This document shows positions 1 to 5,128 of a stretch of DNA of 5,128 nt, piece by piece (position 1 is the stretch's first letter; each line of letters starts with the position of its first letter). The DNA comes from Desulfobacteraceae bacterium (GTDB taxonomy: Bacteria; Desulfobacterota; DSM-4660; Desulfatiglandales; Desulfatiglandaceae), in contig JABMQV010000018.1 in NCBI GenBank assembly GCA_013203065.1, positions 1-5,128 on the forward strand. Reading direction: 5' to 3'. The translations under genes were made by a program, and so were the position numbers. The notes below the pieces were generated by a model. That model was not told the DNA's origin. It did not search any database and worked only from the letters and a program-made list of their open reading frames with translations.

Positions 1-174
1 ATATTAATCATACTTAGTTCGGGTTTTATCGGATCAGCAGTGCCTCTGGTCCTGAAGAGATCAAATGTGGATCCTGCCCTTGCCACCGGCCCCTTTGTAA
101 CCACTCTAAATGATGTCTTGAGTCTCATTGTCTACCTGGGCCTTGTAACGCTTTACCTTCGGGTGACCACGTGA
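1..174 (+). CDS. mgtE: MgtE-family magnesium transporter, C-terminal end (5' part outside window)
   Basis: This reading frame is open from base 1 and ends at a TGA at 172-174, giving 57 residues. They match the end of the MgtE membrane domain: a hydrophobic helix followed by VPLVLKRSNVDPALATGP, then GPFVTTLNDV leading into a last hydrophobic helix (about visible residues 36-53). The DPALA-x-GPFVTT pattern between the last two helices is characteristic of MgtE. The Asp in TLNDV (visible residue 38) probably corresponds to the pore Asp that binds Mg2+ in the Thermus protein. The family forms dimeric inner-membrane Mg2+ channels gated by cytosolic N and CBS domains; those domains would be encoded upstream and are not visible. 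The gene converges on the trp operon, with 24 bases between the stop codons, and no functional link is implied. SLC41-type relatives share the membrane domain, but a bacterial MgtE is by far the likeliest. Confidence 0.85.
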   Translation: MLIILSSGFIGSAVPLVLKRSNVDPALATGPFVTTLNDVLSLIVYLGLVTLYLRVTT

Positions 175-200
175 TCAGACCACGAAGAGTTTAAACTCTT
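164..200. other. Convergent mgtE/trpA gene-end region with palindromes, no clear terminator
   Basis: The gap between the two converging stop codons (172-174 on plus, 199-201 on minus) is 24 bases. Bases 185-200 form a perfect 16-base palindrome, AAGAGTTTAAACTCTT, which overlaps the trpA stop codon. Bases 164-177 form an imperfect one, TGACCACGTGATCA, with one mismatched pair, across the mgtE stop. A 7-base direct repeat GACCACG lies at 165-171 and 178-184. The 185-200 palindrome could fold as a six-base-pair stem with a TTAA loop, but no T run follows it on either strand. It is therefore not a classical intrinsic terminator. Its role, if any, is unknown. Confidence 0.35.
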
Positions 201-963
201 ACCGTAGGCTCTTGACAAAATTCCGGGTCCCGGCGACACCCTCCTGTTCCATAATCCTGATAATCTGGGACCCTATAACCGCAATATCCGCATTTCCTTT
301 CAGGAATTCCATATGGGCCTTATTCTTGAGACCAAATCCAACCGCGAGAGGAAGCCGGGAGGCGCTGCGACAGCGGGCAAGATAGGAGGTTAGTTCACCG
401 GAAAAATTTGTGTCTGCGCCGGTGACTCCTTTTCGGGAGACACAGTAGATAAATCCCTTTCCGAAGGAGTCGAGGTATTTCATTCGATCGTTAGACGTGG
501 CGGGCGAAAAGATGAGGATTGGGGCAAGGTCGTGTTTCTGCATGGCCTCCAGGTACTCCTTTCCCTCTTCAGGAGGCAGATCCGGGACAATGGCCCCCCG
601 TAACCCTCTTTCAGCCATGGCTGAGACGAAATCATGTACGCCGTAACGGAAGAGGATGTTGTAATAGGTCATAATAAGGAACGGGATATCAAATGTTCGG
701 ACAACGTGTTCAGCAAGATGGAGGCAACTTCCCACGGTGGCCCCCCCTTCAAGGGCTCGCTGGTTGGCCCGGACAATCACGGGGCCGTCAGCGATGGGTT
801 CGGTGAAGGGGATCTGCAATTCCATCAGATCAACCCCCTCTTCAACCATTGCCTCGATGATATTGAAAGAATCCTCCAAGGAGGGATATCCTAGCACGAG
901 ATGCGTCATCAGCAGGACATCTTTTTTCTTCAGTCTGTTGCGGAGATACGTCTCAAGTGCCAT
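199..963 (-). CDS. trpA: Tryptophan synthase alpha subunit
   Basis: TrpA cleaves indole-3-glycerol phosphate to indole and glyceraldehyde 3-phosphate in the cytoplasm and passes indole to TrpB through the complex tunnel. The protein has 254 residues, a little shorter than the usual 265-270, and covers the whole (beta/alpha)8 barrel. Visible landmarks are MELQIPFTEPIADGP with the catalytic Glu48 and Asp59 (E. coli Glu49 and Asp60), FSPATSND near 152-159, YCVSRKGVTG at 173-182, AVGFGL at 207-212 and the phosphate-binding VIGSQII at 229-235. The loop reads LQIPFTEP where LGIPFSDP is usual, and the strand-1 motif reads LVLGYPS where TAGDP is common; both look like lineage variants of an active enzyme. 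An in-frame ATG two codons upstream (967-969) touches the AAGGGG ribosome site with no spacer, so the ATG at 961-963, six bases from it, is preferred. The gene overlaps trpB by 11 bases and is the last of the operon. Confidence 0.96.
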   Translation of the reverse strand: MALETYLRNRLKKKDVLLMTHLVLGYPSLEDSFNIIEAMVEEGVDLMELQIPFTEPIADGPVIVRANQRALEGGATVGSCLHLAEHVVRTFDIPFLIMTYYNILFRYGVHDFVSAMAERGLRGAIVPDLPPEEGKEYLEAMQKHDLAPILIFSPATSNDRMKYLDSFGKGFIYCVSRKGVTGADTNFSGELTSYLARCRSASRLPLAVGFGLKNKAHMEFLKGNADIAVIGSQIIRIMEQEGVAGTRNFVKSLR

Positions 964-2179
964 ATTCATCCCCTTTTTTGCGGATAAATTCCTTCCAGCC
1001 GGGATCGGAAAAAGCCTCTGCGATGGTAAAGATATCTTTATCCCCTCGCCCCGATTGGTTGATCAGGATGAGTTGGTCCCTGGAAAGCTCGGGGGTCTCT
1101 TTGAACGCCTGGGCAAAGGCATGGGCCGATTCCAGGGCGGGTATCAACCCCTCTTTTTTTATTGTGAGAGACAGGGCATCCAGGACCTCTGAATCGGTTG
1201 CCGCCTCAAACCTGATCCTCCCTCTCTCGCGATGCGAGGCAAGGATAGGTGATACGCCCACATAATCTAATCCCGCGGCCACACTGTGGGTTTCTTTCAT
1301 CTGCCCGTCCCGATCCTGGAGAAAGTAGCTTTTGTACCCCTGTGCCACACCCACGGATCCAACATCGGATGCGAGTCGCGATGCATGTCTCCCCGTGTCG
1401 ACGCCCTCTCCGCCGGCCTCAACGCCCACAAGTTCTACCCCGTCATCAAGAAATCCACTAAAGATCCCCAGCGCGTTGGAGCCTCCCCCAACGCAGGCAT
1501 AGATTCGGGAAGGAAGTTTCCCCTCACATTCCATAATCTGGTCACGCGCCTCTTTTCCGATGATGGACTGGAAATAGGAGACAATCTCCGGGAACGGGTG
1601 GGGGCCGCACGCCGTGCCGAGGACATAGTGTGTGTCATCCATATTCGTCACCCAGTCGCGGAATGCTTCATTTATGGCATCCTTCAAAATCCTTGTGCCT
1701 TCTTTGACTGGAATGACTTCTGCTCCCAAACGTTCCATCCAGAATACATTGGGCCGTTGTCGGTCAACATCCACTTCCCCCATGTAGATAGAACATTTGA
1801 AACCAAACCTGGCCGCCATGGTGGCCGTGGCCACCCCATGCTGACCGGCTCCGGTCTCGGCGATAACACGATGTTTTCCCATGCGTTTCACCAGAAGACC
1901 CTGGCCCATGACGTTGTTTGCCTTGTGGGCACCCGTGTGGTTGAGGTCTTCACGTTTGATGTAAATGCGCGCTCCCTTGAAATGGTTTGTAAGGTTTCCC
2001 GCAAAGGTAAGCGGCGTGGGTCTGCAGGAATAGGTTGACATAACATCTACATACTCTTTCCAGAAGCAAGGGTCGTTCTTGGCCTTTTCAAACGCATCAA
2101 CAAGCTGATCAAAGGTGGCGGTGAGTATTTCGGGGATGAAGGCCCCTCCAAACTCTCCATGATATCCGCGGCTATTCAT
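953..2179 (-). CDS. trpB: Tryptophan synthase beta subunit (TrpB1 type)
   Basis: TrpB is the PLP enzyme that condenses indole with L-serine to make L-tryptophan, as the central dimer of the alpha2beta2 complex. The 408 residues compare with about 397 in E. coli. The start GYHGEFGGAFIPE is the usual N-terminus. HTGAHKANN carries the PLP lysine, Lys86 (E. coli Lys87). AETGAGQHGVATAT has the catalytic Glu108 (Glu109). GGGSNA at 231-236 binds the PLP phosphate, GLDYVGVSP supplies Asp305 of the closed form, and Glu350 and SGRGDKDIFT at 376-385 complete the site. Region 102-189 is the mobile COMM domain with LKDAINEAFRDW. These motifs point to TrpB1, which works with TrpA, rather than the stand-alone TrpB2. 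Small departures such as HKANN for HKINN and CRPTPL for GRPTPL do not touch catalytic residues. The ATG overlaps the trpF stop by eight bases and has a good ribosome site at 2185-2192. Confidence 0.98.
   Translation of the reverse strand: MNSRGYHGEFGGAFIPEILTATFDQLVDAFEKAKNDPCFWKEYVDVMSTYSCRPTPLTFAGNLTNHFKGARIYIKREDLNHTGAHKANNVMGQGLLVKRMGKHRVIAETGAGQHGVATATMAARFGFKCSIYMGEVDVDRQRPNVFWMERLGAEVIPVKEGTRILKDAINEAFRDWVTNMDDTHYVLGTACGPHPFPEIVSYFQSIIGKEARDQIMECEGKLPSRIYACVGGGSNALGIFSGFLDDGVELVGVEAGGEGVDTGRHASRLASDVGSVGVAQGYKSYFLQDRDGQMKETHSVAAGLDYVGVSPILASHRERGRIRFEAATDSEVLDALSLTIKKEGLIPALESAHAFAQAFKETPELSRDQLILINQSGRGDKDIFTIAEAFSDPGWKEFIRKKGDEYGT
970..975 (-). promoter_or_regulatory. Ribosome binding site deciding the trpA start
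   Basis: On the minus strand the sequence reads AAGGGG, then ATGAAT, then ATG. The purine run abuts the first ATG (967-969) directly but lies six bases from the second (961-963), which is the normal spacing. The site sits inside the last codons of trpB, so trpA initiation is probably coupled to the end of trpB translation. The assignment is inferred from spacing alone. Confidence 0.7.
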
Positions 2180-2813
2180 TCAAATCCCTTCCATTGTCGG
2201 TGTTCCTGATTATTTTTATCAATCTTTCCATGAGGTGATGATCCTTCTTCCCCGGCCGATCCTCCACGCCGCTGCTCACATCAACGGCAAAGGGGTTTGC
2301 CATTGAAATAGCACGTTCGATGTTTGAGGGGGTGAGCCCCCCTGCCAAAATAATAGGAACTCCCAGCGTCTTTCCCATGGCGGCCAAATTCCAATCAAAT
2401 CTCTTGCCGGTACCCCCTCTTTTTTGATCCGCATAGGTGTCAAGAAGCATGGCCTTGGTTTTCCCCTTATACGGGGTCATGGCGTGAAGAACCGAGCTGT
2501 CCCTGATTTGGAAAGCCTTTATTGAGCGCGGCATAAAGTCTTCGCAGACCTCCGGGGGTTCATCACCGTGGAACTGAATCAGATCCAGGCCGCAAAACCG
2601 CATGATTTGCCTTATGGCATCCGGCCTTTCATTAACAAACACCCCGACGGTCTGTACAAAGGGCGGCATGGCATTTATGATCTGTTGTGCCTTTTCGGGT
2701 GTAATCCGCCTGGGGCTGGGCGCGAATACAAACCCGATGGCATCCGTTCCCAGTTCAACCGCTGATGCCGCATCCTGATGGTTTGTGATGCCGCAGATCT
2801 TAATTTTTACCAT
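2172..2813 (-). CDS. trpF: Phosphoribosylanthranilate isomerase
   Basis: TrpF catalyses the Amadori rearrangement of N-(5'-phosphoribosyl)anthranilate to 1-(o-carboxyphenylamino)-1-deoxyribulose 5-phosphate, the substrate of TrpC. The 213 residues are the normal size for a stand-alone (beta/alpha)8 enzyme. KIKICGIT carries the general base Cys7, GFVFAPSPRRIT contains the substrate-binding Arg36, and QFHGDEPPE is the strand-4 motif. AMLLDTYADQ supplies the general acid Asp125 (Asp126 in Thermotoga TrpF), followed by GGTGKRFDW. LAGGLTPSNI and AVDVSSGVEDRPGKKD form the phosphate-binding end. The enzyme is separate from TrpC, unlike the E. coli TrpCF fusion. The start overlaps the trpC stop by 14 bases, with a weak GGAA site (2820-2823) six bases upstream, so reinitiation after trpC probably matters. 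The 3' end overlaps trpB in the eight bases ATGAATAG. Confidence 0.97.
   Translation of the reverse strand: MVKIKICGITNHQDAASAVELGTDAIGFVFAPSPRRITPEKAQQIINAMPPFVQTVGVFVNERPDAIRQIMRFCGLDLIQFHGDEPPEVCEDFMPRSIKAFQIRDSSVLHAMTPYKGKTKAMLLDTYADQKRGGTGKRFDWNLAAMGKTLGVPIILAGGLTPSNIERAISMANPFAVDVSSGVEDRPGKKDHHLMERLIKIIRNTDNGRDLNE
2185..2192 (-). promoter_or_regulatory. Ribosome binding site of trpB
   Basis: The minus strand reads GGAAGGGA five bases before the trpB ATG, inside the 3' end of trpF. It is the longest purine-rich site of the internal junctions and fits high, coupled expression of trpB. Confidence 0.7.
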
Positions 2814-3594
2814 GATCTATTCCAGCCTCAACCAATTCACTTGTCTTTTTGCTTAAATCTCTGTTTTTCATGAGTGAAGTTCCCACCAGGACCGCGCTGA
2901 TACCGCGTCCTTTTAGCCGATGGACATCCCGTCCATCTGAAATCCCGCTTTCACTGACACGGATGCATCCATCCGGAACCAGGGGGGCCAGATCAAACGT
3001 GGTTCTGACATCGACCTCAAACGTGTGCAAATTACGGTTGTTGATCCCTATAATCCCGGCGCCACACGCAACCGCCTTTTCAAGGTCATCCCTGTCATGG
3101 ACCTCTGTCAGGCAGGCCATCCCGAACTCCCGGCAGAGGGCCAGCAACTCCCTTAGCCGCTCTCGTGTCAAAATGCGGGCAATCAGCAGTACGGCATCAG
3201 CACCGTATAAGAACGATTCCTTTACCTGGACCGCATCAATGATAAAATCCTTGCGCAAGATGGGCAGTGAGACCGCACGTTTTAGATCCGGCAGCAGGTT
3301 CAGGTCCCCATTGAAGAACCGTTTATCCGTAATGAGGGAGATGGCTGCTGCTCCGGCCGCTTCATACAGGTGCCCTATCTGGATGGGATTTCCATCCCCG
3401 CGGATAATGCCTTCCGATGGAGAAGCGAATTTTATCTCGGCAATAAGGCGGATCTTTTCCGGTATGGATATGGCCGCCTTGAAGTCGCGACGGGGAAGCG
3501 GTTCCATATCGCTCCCGGTTGATCCCACCTCTTTTTTGAGACGGTCAACCTCCCTCTCTTTTTGTCTCAGTATCTTGAGTAATTGAGAGTGCAT
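2800..3594 (-). CDS. trpC: Indole-3-glycerol phosphate synthase
   Basis: TrpC closes the indole ring by decarboxylating and dehydrating the TrpF product to indole-3-glycerol phosphate. At 264 residues it is a typical monofunctional enzyme. It begins with a charged helical extension, about residues 1-48. Catalytic and binding residues can be placed by motif: LIAEIKFASPS with Glu53 and Lys55, PILRKDFIID with the general acid Lys115, LTEVHD with Glu164, GINNRNL with Asn185, and RVSESGIS with Glu215 and Ser216. These match Glu51, Lys53, Lys110, Glu159, Asn180, Glu210 and Ser211 of the Sulfolobus enzyme. GISAVLVGTSLM near the end is the phosphate-binding strand. The gene starts 10 bases after the last base of the trpD stop and overlaps trpF. 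No TrpF domain is fused to it. Confidence 0.97.
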   Translation of the reverse strand: MHSQLLKILRQKEREVDRLKKEVGSTGSDMEPLPRRDFKAAISIPEKIRLIAEIKFASPSEGIIRGDGNPIQIGHLYEAAGAAAISLITDKRFFNGDLNLLPDLKRAVSLPILRKDFIIDAVQVKESFLYGADAVLLIARILTRERLRELLALCREFGMACLTEVHDRDDLEKAVACGAGIIGINNRNLHTFEVDVRTTFDLAPLVPDGCIRVSESGISDGRDVHRLKGRGISAVLVGTSLMKNRDLSKKTSELVEAGIDHGKN

Positions 3595-3601
3595 TAGAAT
3601 A

Positions 3602-3605
3602 TCCT
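3602..3605 (-). promoter_or_regulatory. Short ribosome binding site of trpC overlapping the trpD stop
   Basis: The minus strand reads TAGGATATTCTA and then the trpC ATG. The AGGA core lies seven bases before the start, and its first two bases are the last two bases of the trpD stop codon TAG. A terminating trpD ribosome would therefore cover the site, which fits coupled initiation. The core is short, so the site itself is weak. Confidence 0.55.
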
Positions 3606-4683
3606 ACAGCTCCTTCCGAACAAAGGCGCCGCACTGTTGGGTGAACTCAACCAAACCAAAAAGCTTGTCCCTTGCCCCTCCTGAATCTATGGCGTCTTTT
3701 GCCCGGTCAATCCCCTCTTCAAGGCTTTTGTCGAGCGCGGTGACTACAAATGCTGCCGAGGCATTGAGGAGAACCATATCCCTCTTCGGTCCTTTCTCTC
3801 CCCCCAGAATATCCAGGATAATTTGGGCGTTTTTCTTGGCACTGCCTCCTTTTATGGCCGTTGGATCTGCCCTGGTAAAGCCGTACTTTTCCGGTGTCAA
3901 CTCAAAGGTGTTTACAGCGTCTCCCTTTAAATGCGAAACCCGGGTGGGGCCGCATATGCTTATTTCATCAAAGGTCCCTTCGCCGCACACCACAAAGGCC
4001 TCTCTGGTCCCGAGTCTTTGAAGCACCTTGGCAATCTTTTCTGTGAGATCGGGGGAATAAACCCCGAGAACCTGAGCCGTGGCCCCTGCCGGGTTGGTCA
4101 GTGGTCCCAGCAGATTGAAAATGGTCCGCAACCCTATTTCCTGCCTGGGGCCGGCAGCGTATTTCATGGCTCCGTGATAGAGAGGGGCATAGAGAAACCC
4201 GATCCCAACCTCCTGGATGCACCTCTTCACGTTGGCATTGTTGATATCCAGCTTAACACCGAGACTGAGCAGTACATCTGCACTTCCGCACCTGCTGGAG
4301 ACGGCCCGGTTTCCATGTTTTGCTACCTTGATCCCTGCCCCTGCTGCCACAAAGGCGGTTGCGGTAGAGACATTAAAAGTGCTGGTTCCGTCTCCTCCAG
4401 TACCACATGTATCCAGAATGGTCTCGTCTTCCACATTGATTTCATCCCGGTCAATGCTAACGAGATGATTGTTGAGGTTTACCTTGGTTGCCCGGGCCCT
4501 CATCGCCCTTGCGGCCCCAGTGATCTCGTCGACCGTCTCTCCCTTTAATCTCAGGGCCGTGATAAATGCGCCGATCTGGGCTGGTGTGGCATTCCCGGAC
4601 ATTATCTCATCCATGGCCTCTTCCATCTCAACCTCTTTCAGATCAACGCCTCTCACCACCTTTCCAATCGCCTCTTTGATCAT
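3604..4683 (-). CDS. trpD: Anthranilate phosphoribosyltransferase
   Basis: TrpD transfers the phosphoribosyl group from PRPP to anthranilate, the second committed step of the pathway, in the cytoplasm. The 359 residues are slightly longer than the usual 330-345. The N-terminal helical domain includes NATPAQIGAFITALRLKGET (31-50). DTCGTGGDGTSTFNVSTA (91-108) holds the glycine-rich PRPP loop, AKHGNRAVSSRCGSADVL (121-138) is the anthranilate/PRPP motif, and APLYHGAMKYAAGPRQEIGL (166-185) follows with its usual Arg. Asp239-Glu240 is the metal-binding pair. The stretch from about 68 to 90, containing NNHLVSIDRDEINVEDET, is longer than in most homologues I recall and accounts for the extra length. 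TrpD is not fused to TrpG, unlike in E. coli. The start overlaps the trpG stop as ATGA and has a strong GGAGGA site seven bases upstream. Thymidine phosphorylase relatives lack these motifs. Confidence 0.97.
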   Translation of the reverse strand: MIKEAIGKVVRGVDLKEVEMEEAMDEIMSGNATPAQIGAFITALRLKGETVDEITGAARAMRARATKVNLNNHLVSIDRDEINVEDETILDTCGTGGDGTSTFNVSTATAFVAAGAGIKVAKHGNRAVSSRCGSADVLLSLGVKLDINNANVKRCIQEVGIGFLYAPLYHGAMKYAAGPRQEIGLRTIFNLLGPLTNPAGATAQVLGVYSPDLTEKIAKVLQRLGTREAFVVCGEGTFDEISICGPTRVSHLKGDAVNTFELTPEKYGFTRADPTAIKGGSAKKNAQIILDILGGEKGPKRDMVLLNASAAFVVTALDKSLEEGIDRAKDAIDSGGARDKLFGLVEFTQQCGAFVRKEL

Positions 4684-5128
4684 GATCTTTTCCTCCGAGT
4701 AAATAAGTTTTGCAGGATCTCAGGTCCCTCTTTTGTCAGGATCGATTCCGGGTGAAACTGGACTCCTTCCATTTCAAGTTCGCGATGCCGAAGGCCCATA
4801 ATTTCACCCCTTTCTGTCCATGAACTGACTTCAAGACAACCGGGGACAGAATCCCTATCCACGATGAGTGAGTGGTAGCGGGTCGCCTCAAAGGGATTGG
4901 GAAGGCCTTGATAGATGTTACGGCCATCATGAAAAACGAGGGAGGTCTTTCCATGCATGATCCGCTCCGCCCTAACAACCTTTCCCCCATAGGCCGCGGC
5001 CATCGCCTGGTGCCCGAGGCATACCCCGAGAATGGGCATCTTAGGCCCAAAACATCGGATCGCCTCCACTGATATACCGGCCTGGTCCGGCGTGCACGGC
5101 CCCGGTGATATGACCATGCCTGACGGAC
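4680..5128 (-). CDS. trpG: Anthranilate synthase glutamine amidotransferase component (5' end outside window)
   Basis: TrpG hydrolyses glutamine and channels ammonia to TrpE for anthranilate synthesis. The window holds the last 149 complete codons including the stop; the frame stays open to the right edge, where PSG precedes MVISPGPCTP, the usual class I amidotransferase sequence. The Met at 5115-5117 is therefore internal, and roughly 40-45 residues are missing if the family length of about 190 holds. The full catalytic triad is present: the nucleophile Cys in ILGVCLGHQAM (codon 5019-5021) and the His and Glu in VQFHPESILT. MHGKTS and RYHSLIV are also typical. PabA of folate synthesis is nearly indistinguishable and the protein may serve both pathways, but its place in front of trpD makes TrpG the sensible name. 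The stop overlaps the trpD start as ATGA. trpE is expected just upstream. Confidence 0.93.
   Translation of the reverse strand, partial: PSGMVISPGPCTPDQAGISVEAIRCFGPKMPILGVCLGHQAMAAAYGGKVVRAERIMHGKTSLVFHDGRNIYQGLPNPFEATRYHSLIVDRDSVPGCLEVSSWTERGEIMGLRHRELEMEGVQFHPESILTKEGPEILQNLFTRRKRS
4691..4696 (-). promoter_or_regulatory. Ribosome binding site of trpD
   Basis: The minus strand reads GGAGGA seven bases before the trpD ATG, inside the last codons of trpG. It is close to the full anti-16S complement and supports the ATG at 4681-4683 as the true start. Confidence 0.8.

Larger units (their letters stand above)
199..5128 (-). other. trpGDCFBA operon segment
   Basis: Six same-strand genes follow one another with junctions of -4 (G/D), +9 (D/C), -14 (C/F), -8 (F/B) and -11 (B/A) bases. 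No gap is large enough for a promoter or terminator, so a single transcript is the simplest reading. The order matches the ancestral bacterial trp operon with the trpE end cut off. No leader peptide, Trp-operator or T-box can be assessed, because the operon start lies beyond the window. Promoters inside coding sequence cannot be excluded by eye. Confidence 0.9.

Noticed and set aside
967..969. Upstream ATG as the trpA start (two residues longer)
   Set aside because: The purine-rich site touches this ATG with no spacer, while the ATG at 961-963 has normal spacing. It remains possible and changes the protein by only two residues.
1148..1160. Repeated CCCCTCTTTTTT string, also at 2414-2425
   Set aside because: Both copies are inside coding sequence (Lys/Glu/Gly and Lys/Arg/Gly codons of trpB and trpF). 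A shared 12-mer of such low complexity in 5 kb is within chance.
1154..1160. T7 run as a possible terminator or slippage site
   Set aside because: It lies inside trpB and encodes part of a conserved IKKEGLIPALES segment with the frame intact. No hairpin adjoins it.
1286..2038. Plus-strand open frame (250 codons) opposite trpB
   Set aside because: It lies wholly within the coding sequence of a clear TrpB, has no good ribosome site that I can see, and its protein resembles no family I know.
2849..3586. Long plus-strand open frame (245 codons) opposite trpC
   Set aside because: It is an antisense shadow. The minus strand encodes a complete TrpC with all catalytic motifs, and the plus-strand translation is Ser/Arg-rich with no recognisable domain.
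3931..4548. Plus-strand open frame (205 codons) opposite trpD
   Set aside because: It is the mirror of a conserved trpD sequence, including the region encoding its GTGGD and KHGNR motifs. The protein is low in recognisable features.
5115..5117. ATG as the true start of the amidotransferase gene
   Set aside because: It falls inside the conserved SPGP region, and the frame stays open to the window edge with PSG before it. A start here would remove the first strand and helix of the domain.

Overview
The window is an ordinary but nearly complete tryptophan-biosynthesis operon on the minus strand, with the 3' end of a magnesium-transporter gene converging on it from the plus strand. Transcription of the operon runs from the right edge to the left in the order trpG-trpD-trpC-trpF-trpB-trpA. 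The right edge cuts the 5' part of trpG. trpE and any promoter, operator or attenuator would lie beyond position 5128. Every stretch longer than 30 bases is accounted for by a recognisable gene, and I see no mobile element, CRISPR array, RNA gene or phage sequence.

Layout: 1-174 (+) is the last 57 codons of an MgtE-type Mg2+ channel/transporter. A 24-base convergent intergenic gap follows, with a 16-base perfect palindrome overlapping the trpA stop. Then come trpA (199-963), trpB (953-2179), trpF (2172-2813), trpC (2800-3594), trpD (3604-4683) and partial trpG (4680-5128). Four of the five gene junctions overlap (by 4, 14, 8 and 11 bases) and the fifth has a 9-base gap, so the set is very likely one polycistronic, translationally coupled unit.

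The genes cover the pathway after chorismate. TrpG supplies ammonia from glutamine to the (unseen) TrpE to make anthranilate. TrpD adds phosphoribosyl, TrpF isomerises phosphoribosylanthranilate, TrpC closes the indole ring, and TrpA/TrpB form tryptophan synthase. The catalytic residues I could place are present in all six proteins, so the pathway looks functional.

The host looks like a Gram-negative bacterium of intermediate GC. The undivided trpGDCFBA order with separate trpC and trpF, and the flavour of the TrpD, TrpB and TrpA sequences, suggest a deltaproteobacterium in the broad sense (Desulfobacterota, sulfate-reducing or syntrophic). This is an impression from remembered family sequences, not a search result. 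No undescribed system is evident. The points worth a second look are modest: an altered TrpA active-site loop, an extended loop before the TrpD phosphoribosyl-binding motif, the trpB/trpA junction, scarcity of Trp codons in the Trp enzymes, and a convergent gene end with no classical terminator.
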